Assembly (NCBI GenBank): GCA_002245135.1
Contig: NGBS01001172.1
Span: forward strand, 1-64,000
DNA from: Proteromonas lacertae
Lineage: Eukaryota > Sar > Bigyra > Opalinata > Proteromonadidae
Length of the DNA stretch: 64,000 nt
Direction: 5' to 3'
The position numbers and the translations under genes are program-made. The notes beneath the pieces are model-generated. The model was not told where the DNA came from, did no database searches, and saw only the letters and a list, made by a program, of their open reading frames with translations. Every line of letters starts with the position of its first letter. The first letter of the stretch is position 1. Of the stretch, positions 20,401-33,475 are shown piece after piece.

Positions 20401-21858
20401 CCTTTTTTAATCCATCATATTTGCTTATCACTTCTTTTTTTTATTTTTACACTTTTTTGTTTTATTTTCATTGTTTTGTATTATAAAATTAAGACTATTT
20501 ATCTTATTAATTCTATTTACAATAGTTGATGATGCTACATATCCATTAATAACTCTTTCCTTTGTAGGAATAGTTTTCTTAAAATCTTTCAACTTTTTTT
20601 CATCAATTACTGCATCTACATTGGCTATATCATTATTAGTTTCTTTTATTATATTCATTATCTTATCTATTTTATCTAAACAATCTTTCATCATGGCTTC
20701 TGATGAAGTATATTCAAATTCTTCACCAAGTAGTGTGTATATACATTTTTTACCATCTCTTTTATAATAATTTTTGGAAATTTTATTATTATCAATAACG
20801 TTTTTTAGATTTCTATAATAATCTTTAATATCTTCTTTATATTTATTAATCTTTTCTTTGTTCTCTTTTATATTTCTTTCAAGTATTGTTATTTCCTGAT
20901 TCAGTGAATTTTCTTTTTTGTTTTTTTTAACATCTAATCTTTTCTTCAATTCTTCAATATTTTTTCTTTCAATATTTAACTCTTCTAAATGTAAAGATTT
21001 CTTTTTATCTTCAAATGCATTTGATAGATTTTTCTTTAAAAAGAATAGTAAAACATAAATAAACGATGTTTTACCTATACCTGGCTGACCAGTTACTACT
21101 ATATATTCATATTTCGACATGCATTTACAAATATCACGAAATATTGTATAATAACAATCCCTGATGTAAATTGTCTTCTTTGGGAATTGAAATACATTGA
21201 TATCATCGCTAAATTGTAGATACATCTTTGTTTGATCTTTAATAGCTTTACTATTCTTCTTAAGTTTATTATGATATACATCTGTTAAACTATTCACGAT
21301 TCTTATAAAACTATCTTCTTCATTGGATTTTTTACTTTCTAGTTCTTTTCGTATATCATCATCCAAGAATTCAATACCATCATGTCTATCAAACAAAATG
21401 AATACAGGATAGATTGGATTTTCACATTGTATATCACTCAATTTACATAGAACATCATCATCTTTCTTACCATCTTCTTTAATTGACATGTTTTTTTCTT
21501 CCAAATTGTATGTTATTTCATATATTGTACCTTCTTTCAATCCATCAATTGTAACTTCAAGTATTCCACCTTTATCATCCATCTGTGGTGTTACATCAGC
21601 TGATGTGTTCTTTATTTTCATCAACTTTATCATTTTATCACTACTTATCCTTGATAATGATTGAGAATATCCAACTCCTAATTTAGTTTTTACTTTCCAA
21701 ATTTGGATTCTCATCATACACTTTTTAGCTTTAACTTGTTTTTCAAGTATACCGATTTTTAATTCTTCGGATCTATTTCTAAACAGTACATCATTTATTG
21801 CTAAGGTTGAATGGCCATTTTTTCTTCTTTCTGGCAAACAGTCTAGAATAGAATTCAT
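17468..21858 (-). CDS. Crinkler/RHS-type protein A: two P-loop NTPase modules plus PD-(D/E)XK-like nuclease
   Basis: Starts at ATG 21858. Residues 1-190 are a variable header. The first NTPase has VVTGQPGIGKTSFIYVLLFF (Walker A), ESIIIVDTF-like Walker B (SIIIVDT near 20110), then the helical GNIPRQIYYHYLYKE and LHFVYYILDENNYFDLIMDG blocks typical of the RHS/Crinkler NTPase. A 33-nt intron (19184-19216, GTATGA...ATAG) leads to a second module with IFGQERIGKSELAEI (Walker A) and YIVVSDGVAIGEDDFADAQM. The C-terminus has FPDIDALIGPFGIQITVSKE, the PD...(Q)xTxxK pattern of the RHS/Crinkler restriction-endonuclease fold. Total about 1,450 residues. A one-base frameshift lies in a run of eight A (about 20443-20450), between frames 20428-21858 and 19211-20431. 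Such proteins target nucleic acid, and some are secreted effectors; no signal peptide is visible here. Paralogue at 34420-37807. Confidence 0.75.
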
Positions 21859-22596
21859 TTGTCTATTGAATAAGAATTAATAATAATAAATACTGCATCT
21901 TAACTAATAAGTGAGATATAGATAATTGATTATTTGAATGAACAACCAATAAAATAAGCTCAACAACTAACCAATCAAATCGTACCTGTATTCAACCAAT
22001 AAAATTGCTTTATTTAGATAATTTGCATGTCGTTTTTATATTGATGTAGAAAGAAATAATTGATTTTGATATACATAATTGATTTAGGTTATTATAAGTT
22101 TTCATATTGTAATGATATTTAAGTAAGCAATCGAATTGAGAGTGAATTAGTTAATTACTCTTGATTGATGGTAATTATATATGTAATTGCAGTTATTATT
22201 ATAGATTAAATATATAAGTACTTTATAATCAGCTTAATTTTCGTTCTTAACGAAATATCGTTTGCTCTGTAATATAAGAAGAAAGAATGATATTGAAAAG
22301 TAGTATTTTATATTTTTTACAACATAACTCCAAAGCATTTGTTTATTATCATACTATCAAAAAAAGATTGTTTAGAAATCAACTAAAACATGATACTATT
22401 TCATATATTCAAACTTCTCTGTAACTGAAGCAATTGTTTCTCAATCGCACACCATTTGTGTTGTTATAATTGTGTGAAATTTCTTACTAGTACTGCAATA
22501 GTATAATTCAAAGTGACATATCAAATTACACATTTAATGATGAAATAAAATCACATAAAGAAACAATTAGAACCACAGCATATATATAATTAATAA
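21859..22596. other. Intergenic region, no gene seen; CCAAT-type boxes
   Basis: AT-rich, no coding frame. Upstream of the Crinkler A start lie three CCAAT-type boxes within 70 bases (AACAACCAATAAAAT near 21940, AACTAACCAATCAAAT near 21965, TTCAACCAATAAAATTG near 21993), which may be promoter elements of the minus-strand gene. Confidence 0.35.
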
Positions 22597-25078
22597 TTAA
22601 TATTCTACTGGATTATTATTTTCATCAGTTTCTACTACTTCAAAGTAATAATTATATATATCCTCATTAAAATCACTTATAGGAATACCCAACTCTTCAA
22701 AATCAATATAATCTTCACTCTCTTTATTCTCTTCATCATTATCTTCAGCTGTTGGTATTACATTATCATCATTTTCTTCAAAGAAAGGAGCTTCAGGAAT
22801 TGTAGAATTTTTGGGAGTTAAAGATTGTTTTTTATAAGATTTATTCTTTGTTGGCAAAGGTATTAATGTTGATCCACTCATTGTTGCTCTTCTAGTTGCT
22901 ATATTGTTATGAACTTTTACAGGATTCTTAGTGGCTGTTTTTACTGCACTTTGAAGTTTTTTGATCTTTTCTTCATTCTTTTCATTTGTTTTTGATAATT
23001 TTTCTTTTTCTTTGGTTATTGATTCTAATTTTGTTGTTATTGTTTGTAATTTCTTTTGAATTGATTCATTTTCTTTTGTTAAACATTCATTATCATTCTT
23101 TAGACTTGTATTACTTTTCTTTAATGTTTTTACTTCTTTCTTCAATGAATCAATTTCTATTTTCAATTCTTCTCTACTTTCTTCAAGTTCTTTCTTTAAT
23201 TTCTTAGTTTCTTCATTTGTCATTTTCTTTTTATTTAATTCTTCTTTTTCGTATATTTCTATTTGATTCTCTAAACTTTCTTTTTCAGATTGTAAATTCT
23301 TTAATTCTTTCTTAAGTTTCTTCAAATCATCTTCTGATTTAGAATTATTTGAACTTAATTTATTATTCAATTCTTTATTTTCATCCTTCAACTTTTCATT
23401 CTCATTTTCTATTCTTTCAATCTCACTTTTATATTTCTTCATCTCATTCTTTAAGTCTTTGATTATTGAGTTATTTTCATCGATTGTTGAACTTAATTCT
23501 TTTATCTGTATTTTAAATTGTTTTTCATTCTTTTCTCTATTCTGGTTAATTTTCTGTAATTCATTCTCTTTGTCATTCTGTAAAGAATTATTCTGTTTCT
23601 GTAAATTTTGTAATTCCTTTTTCAATGCAGATAGCTCCTTTTTAAGTGTAGAATTTTCATCTTCAAAGGATTTATATTCTACCAACTTTTTAGCACTTCC
23701 TAAATTCACTTTTCTTATTCTACTAGCAAAATTTAAAGTGCATAAAGTCTCACCACAAAATTTCTTATCATTTCGTATTGTACAAATCATTATTGTCTTA
23801 GCTCCTGGACTTAATGCATCTTTCAATGCATAGGTCAATTTACTATTACGATAAGGAATATGCTTCTGTTTTCCATCTAAAGCAGATATTACATCCCCTA
23901 AGGAACTTAGTGATTTATTGATATTTTGAGCTTCTATTAATCGACTTCCAGATGCTCCAGATTTATCGATTCTTTCACTTCCTGCTAAATCTACTAAGTT
24001 TATTCTTCCAATGATTGTTTTGTTGTTAATTTTATGTTGAACTGTTAATAGTAAGATACAATGTGATCTGGAACTATATTCATTCATATTGGTACTAGCT
24101 GTAGATCGATTATCACTTCCTATTTTATAATATTTCAATATATCTTCATTTGTCTTTATGAACTGTTCAGTTATTCCATTTGCTGTTATTCCTTCTTCAC
24201 TATTCACTAAATTCATCTTCTTTCGTTTGTTACTTAATAAATCATACACTTCTTCGTTATATATTTCATACATGGAGATTTTTATTACACAATCGATTAA
24301 ATCTTCACTTAAATTCATTATTTTGTTTGTCAAATTGAAGAATAATCCATAATTGTTTTTCTCACCTATCATTGTATAAGTTTTACCACTTCCAGTTTGA
24401 CCATATGCAATGACAGCTACTTGATATCCATCTACTACAGATACACTTAGATGTTCAAATTCATTGAATATTTCTGATTGGTTACTTTTCATTGAAAAAC
24501 AATGATCAAATAGAAATGCTTTATTATTGTCATGATCATCATCTTTTATACTCATCGATGTATCATTATATACGTCTACTATGTTGTTAGGACTGTCTAT
24601 ATTCACCTCAGGACGTACTCTTGTGTAAACTAATATATTACCTTTCGTGTTTTGAAGAGATGAAAGTAATTTTGAATTATCTTTTCGAGTATTTGCTAGT
24701 TGAACTTCTAAATTTTGTAGTTCTTCTTTTAATTGTTCCATTGACACCATCTCATTGATAGGAAGAAGTCCCATTGAAGATAATCTCTTTCTTTTAAATG
24801 TACTCTTAGAAAATGGCATTTTACCTGTTGTTCGAACAAATAACGTATTTAATGATTCTAGTAATTCACTCACTTTCTAATAAAATCACAATTCTAAATA
24901 TACTGTCTCTTTTTTAGATATATCACTTATTTTCTGAATCTCTAACATCACAGGCTATTTCAATTCATTATAACTACGATTATACCTCCAAAGAAGCAAA
25001 AGAACTATATAGCTCTTCCAAACTACGTTCTATCTCACTAGACACTGAAGTATCATTTTTCAATTCTTCTAATGACAT
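22597..25078 (-). CDS. Kinesin-14-like motor protein with the motor followed by a long coiled coil
   Basis: Three exons (24986-25078, 24904-24954, 22597-24876; introns 31 and 27 nt) give 807 residues in frame, starting MSLEELKNDTSVSSEIERSL. A short coiled neck leads into LQNTKGNILVYTRVRP, the kinesin-14 neck-motor junction. Motor landmarks: GQTGSGKT (P-loop), NEYSSRSH (switch I), VDLAGSER (switch II), YRNSKLTYALKD, and RKVNLGSAKK at the motor end, also kinesin-14-like. After the motor come about 250 residues of Lys/Glu/Asn coiled coil (roughly residues 450-690), a basic segment and an acidic C-terminus. Classical kinesin-14s carry the motor at the C-terminus; an internal or N-terminal motor with trailing coil is known in some plant and protist members. 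It would move on microtubules toward the minus end, inferred from neck type only. Confidence 0.88.
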
Positions 25079-25316
25079 AATTCGATTTAACTAGTGATAT
25101 ATTCAAAAAAATATAAAATACAGAATAATACAGTGAATAATACATTTGTATTTTCTGAAAAGATATTCTAGAGACATTTATTAATTGACATAGTAGATTT
25201 TATATAAGCTAATGTTTGCTATTCTATTTAATCTTTTAGATGAACATATAATTATGGATTTTCAAAATACAATAACAACAAAACAAAATATATTCATATA
25301 TATCGAATTTAATCAT

Positions 25317-28300
25317 TTAACTTTCAGTTGGAGGAGTAGTGGATGTTTTTATTCCTTCATTTTCTTCTATTACCACTTCTCTCTTTTCTTCTTCCTGTTC
25401 TTCAACTTTTTCTTCTTCTTTCTTTTTATCTTTCAATTTTCTTCCTACATTAAAATCAGGTGGTTTTTCCCAAACACTTTTACCACTCAAAGTATCATAA
25501 TAATATTTTCGTTTATTCGTTTCATCATAAAATACTTTCCATTTTGGTTTACTTTTAGCTTTTATACTATCAGTTGATAGTACTTTATTTATTTTTGGTT
25601 TGAAATGATCTAATTCTTTTTCATTATTTTCTACTTCTTTTCCTGGTAATCTGAATAATTCATCATTCATATGATTTATTTGTTCTAAACTACACATTTT
25701 ACATACTTTCAATTTCTCAGATGAATAAACGGTTAATTCATATTCACTTTCACAAGAATCTAATGTTGCTACGATTATTCCATAACATCCACGTTTTAAT
25801 CTACATCTTATTTCTATCTCAATTTCTTTTCGAGGATTTCCACTGTAACTTATAATATTTGCATGACTTAATTCACTTAATCGAAATTGTTTATATCGAT
25901 TATAAGGATTTTGAACTACATACATCGATATTGGTAATAGTTTCTTCAATATATCACCATTTTTATCACATTGTCTTAATTTCAATACAATCTCAGTCAC
26001 TCTTCGAATTCTTAACTTATAATGAGGTGCTTTGGTTAAATCACAATTTGGATTATTAATTGAAGGTAAACCAGTAGCAGTTCCATCTCTTTTAGACCAT
26101 TCAGATTGTATTACTTGTTTTGTCCATTTCTCAGGGAATAAGTAATAACAAATATAAAGTGATTTAAATGCATTACAAAAATCATCTAAACACATCCAAA
26201 ATGTATTTTCATCTTCATTTTCTTCACATAATTTATATTTTATTCTTGAACTCCATAAGGAACTATTCTTATTCCAATCGCCTTTCCAACTCATATCTCC
26301 TTCATCTGGTTTAGATGGGTATCTTAATTTGATTAATTGATTTCCATCTATCTCTTTTACATCACATATAGGATATACACTATTTGTTAAAATTCCATAA
26401 TCACTTGTATATTCTTTCTCATTTTCAAAACCAGTCATTACACTGACGCCCATTATATAGCCATTTTGATTACATCTCATTAAATTCTCCCAAAATACAG
26501 TTCGATGAATATTTTTACTCTCTTTATAGATATGAACTTCTTCAGCTGCATATCCTGTCAATATTTCTAATGCTTCTTTTACAAATCCTTTTTGTAAGGC
26601 TACATAATTACCTCGATATTTAGCAAATGCTTTTTCAATTAAAGAAGCCCAAAGTGATTTGAAATTTGAACTATAACACATTGCAACTGAAGCACATTTT
26701 GTTTCTCGATAATTTCTACTAATTACAGGGAAGAAATCATCAACAATAATTGGTTGAAATACACCATATTTGTATAAATTAATAATATAAGCGCCAGTTT
26801 CAGATAATTCATTATTAATAATAATCTTACTAATTGGAATAGAAACACCTTTGTCATTCTTTTCACTATTAGCCAACATAGCTAAAGCACCAATTAACCA
26901 ACTATCACTAATAATACCTTCATAGATATCACTTGGATCAGTTCCATTTTCACCAAATAATGTAACATGTGGATTAATAGATAATGCAGATTCCCAACCA
27001 CATACTGGTTCAACTTTAGGAGGTAATTTACCAACACTTTCTATGGATGGAGAAAACTCAAAATCACAATATTGAATCTGTCTTCCTGGTACTGATGTTA
27101 AGATTGCTTGTCTTCCTCTGCTGATTTCTTCTAATAATTTTACAGAACAATAATCAATTTCTGTTAAATTCTCAGGAATTGTTTCATCTGCAACAATGAA
27201 TTCTTCTCTTCTTTCTTCTAATTGGTCATGATAAGTATCTAAGAATTCTAATTCTCTTTCTTTATGTTTATTTGACAATTCTTTTGATTCTTCTTCCATT
27301 TTCTTTTCTAAGGCTATTGTTTCTTCCATTTCTTCTTTCTTCAGCTTTTGTACCTTCTTTCTGTATTGTTTGAATAATAATTTGGTCTTATTATCTAAGC
27401 TGTTATACCAATCATTAATTATCTTCACTTCAACAGTTGTATAATTCTCAGTTAAAAATACTTTACTTGGTGGAATGATATTTTGTGCAACTAAACTATA
27501 TTTCTCTCTTCTCAACAACTTAATCATCTTTTGCTCTTCACTAGTTACTCTTTCTTGAGCTGTCTCTATTAACATACAAACAAAATGTAATAAACATCGA
27601 TATTCTTCATTAAATTCATGTTTTAAGTAATTATCTAATGGAATGACATTCTGTAATTTTTCTCTTGTCACTAATGGACGAGATTCACCAGCAATTGGAG
27701 TGATATTTTTATTATTATAAAAGCAGTTGAATATTCCTGAAGGAGATAATATTCCAAGAGGTCCCATTCCTTTGAGAGTATATTCCATAAAGTCAGAGAA
27801 TTTCCATAAACCATTGATTCTTTTTGTAGCTATTTCTTCTTGGATATGCTCTTGTGTACCATCTTCTTGAGGAATGATCTTTTGTACAAATTGACGGAAT
27901 GAATATAAATCTGTGGCATTATTATATGCTTCTATTGCTGCATTTAATGCATTTCTAACTTTCTTTGTTTCATCATCTTCATCATCATTATCTACTTCAT
28001 TCTTATCCATTTTATTATTCTCTATTAAATCATTACTACTATTATTAACGTTATTATTTGGTTTTACTGTTTCGTCTTCTTCATTATCATTCTTATTAAT
28101 ATCCAAATTAATCTCTGATGTATTATTAGATATTAATTCTTTATTACTTTGAGCAAATGGAACACAATTGTTATTCATATCTCCTAGACCTGATTTTCTT
28201 GAACTTATTGTTTTAAGAAGAGCTGATTTTGGTAAAATTTCAATCTTTTCATTTTCTCCATCAATTATTAAAACTCCTCTTCTTTTCTTATATTCATCCA

Positions 28301-31300
28301 TCGCTAAACTAATAGCAAATTTAATTTCAGGATCACCTAAATACATCACTTCATTAGCCAATAAGAATGGAACTTGTGATTGACAATAAGTGTAAAAAGC
28401 TTCAACTATAATGATCGGAATACAAATCACTATTAAACCAAATTCTATTGGATGAACTAAAGCTGTTAATATTGAACCCCATAGTGTAAATAACATTAAG
28501 AAAATAATAACATCTAAACCAAAGTGATTGTCAACTTGTAATGATAATTTGATAGAATCAAATGAATAAATGGGGAAGATATAAGGACTGAAATATAACG
28601 AAGGACTTTTCCTTGTATAATAAATCTGACACATATCAAATAAATAACCAACTGCAATTAATCCAAGTAAACCAGAGAAGGTAAATGCTAAATTAATATC
28701 TAATATTAATGAAATAACAAATGCAATGACAAATAGAACAAAACATAAACCAATTGATCTTACCTGTGTTGGAACTGAAACTGAATACTTATTTTTACTC
28801 CATGTATGTATGTAAAACATCAAAACTAAACCTAAAACTAATACGATTGAAACAACAACACCAGCCACCATTGGAGTGAAGAAATATAAGAATATATGAC
28901 ATATAAATAATAAAACATAACTTGGCCAAAATAATACATGAGAAAACTCACTATTATTCCAATTATTATCATACCATCGATAAATTGCACAAAACATAAA
29001 TATTGCAGATGGATAAACAAATAATACCATTAAATATAACATAGCATAAGAACTACTTAATTTCCATTCAATACACATACCAAATAAGTAAATTAAAGTA
29101 CCAATAAACACTATACTACCAACTATTGAGTTAAATATGATTATTGGTGTAAATTTATATCTATGGAAATATCTAAATACTGGTTCAAGTGTAAAGAATA
29201 AACTAACTATTGTAAGAGATACAAATCCACCTACCCAATGTGGATCTGTAACGTAACTAATTATTACTCCCATTCCTACTACTAATATGAAATCAATAAT
29301 GAATAAACACAATATCTTATAATCAATACTAGTCAAATTACCTGTAAAGAATGCTTTCATTATACTCATTTCGGCTGGATTTACTTTATTGCTCTTTAAA
29401 TCTCTTGTCGGCTTGGGAGGGTTTGATTCTCCTACTTTACCAGCTTCTAAATCATCATTTTGGACTAATGGAACATTTATATCATCTTTACTGTTTTTAT
29501 CTTTTGGTTTATCTTTTCCTTCTTTCTCTTCTTCTGAAGCTGCAACTACTACAACAGTATCTGGTGGATTTTTATTTGATGTTTCAGATTCAGGCTGATT
29601 TTGGGGACTTTTAGAAGTGTTATTTGATAATACATCTGATGCAGTTGTTGCTGTAGTTTTAGAATGTTGCAATGTATTTGATAATACCTCAGATTCTGGT
29701 TGTTGTTCACTATGAATTGTAGATTGTGTCATCATTGGAGGAATAGAAGGCATTTTAACATGAAATTGAGATTTCTTTGGTGTTAAGTAGTCTAAATCAC
29801 TATTGAAATTTGGTCCATTCTTCTTTGGAGTTGGTGATGCTAAATTATTAACATTATTATTGTCATTCATAAATAATTGATCTAATTTGGGTAATACTGG
29901 CATCTGTTGTACTGCTGCATTGATTTTTTCTTTCTCTATTTCTTCATTATTACCATTGCCACCACCATTTTCATTATTATTATTATTATTATTATCAGCT
30001 TTACGATCTAAAGGAGGTAATTCAAAGTTTTGAGCCCATCTTTCCACTTCTTTCTTATTTGTTGTACCATAATAATATAAATTATAATATTCTACACTGT
30101 TGTAATATTCATCCATTATATTGAAATCCTCTCTATTCCTAAACTTTGGATTTTCAGTGAAACTACCTCCATTTTCCCAATATTGTAAGAATATATTAAA
30201 TGTAATAATGATAATTGCAGGTAAAAATCCTAATAAGATTGGAATAATCATTTGATCTGTACTGAAATGATATACTATAGCACATGCAATAAAGACAATC
30301 TCAGTAATGATTGATAATCTCATTGGGAATGAAAATAATGGCTTTTTACCTTCTTCATTTTCATTTATAATTTGCCCTCTGAATTGAAGCCAGAATGCTC
30401 TTAAAGATGCATAAGAAAATGAATATAACAACACAAAAACTAACACACATACACCCAACATATATTCTTTGAAATATAAATCAAATATATGAATATCAGG
30501 TAAGTCTGTCAATGTATCAGATAATGCAATTAAAATAACAAAATATATAGTTGAGAATATGAATGGCAACTCTGTATCTAAATAATTATATCTTTTATCA
30601 TCCTCTTCATTATTTTCATTACCTTTTCCTACAGGAATTAATTCTTTTGTGTTACTTTTATCAGTATAATTTGGTGTAACGTATGTATAAATAATTTGGC
30701 TTGACATTATTATAGCAAATGTAGCATAAGCAAATATATGACCAATCAACCAGTATTCGCCCATCCAAATACAAAACCATAATCTACTCACTATAACCAT
30801 AATAGATAGCATAAATGGACCAATATTAGATTTAGATCTAGTCAATGAGAATAAAGCTGCATCTAATATAACACAGGACAAAGCAACTACAAATCCATGA
30901 ACTCCCATCTCTTCATCAAACAATGGAACAGTTATAATATATAATACTAAATCAAGAAATGCTACACCATATATTTTATAAGAGGAAGATACATCTTCTG
31001 AATTATTTTCATATATTCTATTAAAACTATCAGTATATTCGAAATATGGATTATCTGGATCAATTGAAAATGCACCTGGTAAGCAATCTGTTATTTTAAA
31101 TTGCACATTATAATCATCTTCTTCTACTTTTTCTAAACCAACGAATGATTCACGACTTGACCTTCCTGAATTCAATGCAATTACGTCACTTGGTGTAGAT
31201 GATAATAAATTCTTATCACTTGTTTTTAAGGATGCCTTACTGGCTTGCAAGAATCTTAAAGCATCTTTACTCTTTTTACTTATTGATTTTCTACTATTTG

Positions 31301-33346
31301 TACTTGATAATGATCTTTTATTGGATGATAATTTATAAACTTTATTATCACTACCATTATTATTATTATTATCTTTATTATTATTATTATGTCTTAAACA
31401 GAAGTATTTCAACATATCTTGAATAGTGATTTGACTCTTTCTAACATGTGAATTCTGTAAAAATAAGAACCAACACATTAATGCAGAATTCATCATTAAA
31501 AATATAGTCGTTACAGAGAAGAAGCTAACTGGTCTAATACTGGAGAATAAAGCACCAAACATGTAAGCAATAATACACAAAATACCGAATACAAATGAAT
31601 ACAGTATTCTCTTTTGCATTCTCCATCCATCATTTTTCCATAAGCAAATACCATAACCGAAACTTATAATTGCCAAACCAACAAATATGACTAAATAACC
31701 CATTGCAGCTGGAACAATATTTCTAATTAAAACAATACCAAAGGAGAATAATATAGGAATGGGTATTAATATTGATATCAAAATACTCACTTTTTCATAA
31801 TACATATTACGATTGTAAACTACGTTGTTAACTGATTCTCCATAGTTGAAGAATAAATATCCTAATGCATTGTTATAAGGAGAATCTCTATTGTATTCGA
31901 TTGAATCTAACATTGGTTCGATATATTCATATTTATAACTCTATTCAATAATATATATATATATATATATACAATTCTTCTTGATACAAAACAAACAGAT
32001 AAAAACATAAATATAAACAAAGGAATACCAAACTGTAAAACATATAAAAAGAACTTTACATTATCCATATCATCATCATAAACAATAGGTAATGGTGGAA
32101 TAATTGGATGTAATTTCAACGCAATCATATAGCCATAACTAGCAAATGTTTCATTGTCTTTCATATCATAAGAAGGAGCTGGAATTGTATAATTACCTTT
32201 GGATGATGTTAAATTCTTATAATAACATTGTCCTCTATTATCTTGAAGATCGTCATTCACTTTGATGTAGTAATCAATATTGTCAGCTTTATTCCATTTA
32301 GTCAACCATAAACCTACAGCTTCATTACTTACATCAAATCTATTAATACATATAAATAAATCTGTTGGCATGTTATATTCAAAGGTGATATAATCAGTAT
32401 CATTAATTCTGTTTTCTTCACTGGAATAGCTTGTCTGGATTAGAAATGCATTGTATATTTCACTTACACTATATTATATATATATATATATATATAATAT
32501 ACTTTTCTTGTGTAGTAAGCATCTTAACATTAGTTGAATCAGCATAAATATAACCACCTGTTGGATCATCAATAACAACATTAACACTCTTATTCATATA
32601 TCCATGACTATCGGTGATCTTTACTGAGTATGGAATCATCTTCTGTCTTATCAATATACAAACTGCTTCTGGATTTAACTTACTATTTGTTACATTATTT
32701 TCATCAACTATAACACATGGAATATCATTCAAACTTAACCAAGCTTCTTGAATACAGATATTATCGTACTTTGGATTGGTGTAGTTTTCATCTGGGAATA
32801 TAGAGCAGGATATGACTTTAGTTTCAACCATCCCAATGAAATCATTTCCTAATTCAAAGCCTGTATCATAATCCCATACTTCAATGGTGATATTATCATT
32901 GACATTTCTCAAGCCAAACTATAATGAATATATAAGATATATATATATATATATACATCAAAGACATTATATTCTTTCCACACTGGATTTAAGTTATCGT
33001 CAATATATCTTGTCTTTTCGTTCTGTGTGTGAGTTCCTATCTCTTCATTCTCATGAACAGTCACTTCTACGAAAACATCTGATTCTGCTGACATTACTCC
33101 TAAAGTATCAAGGTTTGGCATGTTATATCCCTAGATAAAGGATAATAGATGTGAAAATACCTCTAAAACAGAGATCTCCAAATAACCCATCAGTTTATCA
33201 ACACCATCACACGATTGTGTGTCATTCCAGTCTGTTTCATCGTCACATCCAAAAGTGTTATGGTAATACTCGGTTTCCTTAGTAACACATCTACAAGATA
33301 CAAGTAATAAACTAATTATCAAGAATTTCAGTCTTATATTCATCAT
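25317..33346 (-). CDS. DEK1-like multispanning membrane calpain with N-terminal C2-like and C-terminal WW domains; catalytic triad lost
   Basis: Five exons (33161-33346, 32957-33130, 32503-32918, 31973-32468, 25317-31940) with four TA-rich introns of 30, 38, 34 and 32 nt join without a frame break into 2,631 residues. A signal peptide (MMNIRLKFLIISLLLVSCRC) is followed by a C2-like domain (YLEISVLE, SDVFVEVTVHENEE, LNPVWKEYNVFD, ITIEVWDYDTG). About twenty hydrophobic segments follow, broken by Asn/Ser-rich cytoplasmic loops. The calpain domain lies about 500-700 residues from the end. Its catalytic Cys site reads ISDSWLIGALAML (family: GDCWLLAA), the His site NSVYPI (family: GHAYSV) and the Asn site LRYPSK (family: RNPWGE), so all three catalytic residues seem replaced. 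A C2L-like region then leads to a WW domain (PKWKVFYDETNKRKYYYDTL ... VWEKPPDF). Related to plant DEK1 by layout; here probably a non-proteolytic scaffold or sensor. Confidence 0.85.
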
Positions 33347-33445
33347 TTGTACTAAAATTTGAAAAATATGTAATTCTAAAAAGACTTATTAAATTTAACT
33401 GACTAAAGGTTGATTTCTGAAAATTTATCAACTTAAAACGAAAAA

Positions 33446-33454
33446 AGCTTGACT
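33446..33454 (+). promoter_or_regulatory. AGCTTGACT motif upstream of the XRN relic
   Basis: AGCTTGACT lies 22 bases before the ATG of the decayed exoribonuclease. The same word occurs near several intact gene starts in this window (40216, 41209), so it may be a core promoter element. Confidence 0.35.
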
Positions 33455-33475
33455 ATTGCTTGAATAATCGTAAAA

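Noticed and set aside
31941-31972. (TA)n tract as a microsatellite
   Set aside because: It is the body of an intron that preserves frame in the calpain gene; the same holds for the tracts at 32469-32502, 32919-32956 and 42768-42822.
32469-33346. Separate small secreted and C2-domain genes
   Set aside because: Joining the pieces over four GTAT...TAG introns gives exactly 2,632 codons with the calpain frame, so they are its N-terminal exons.
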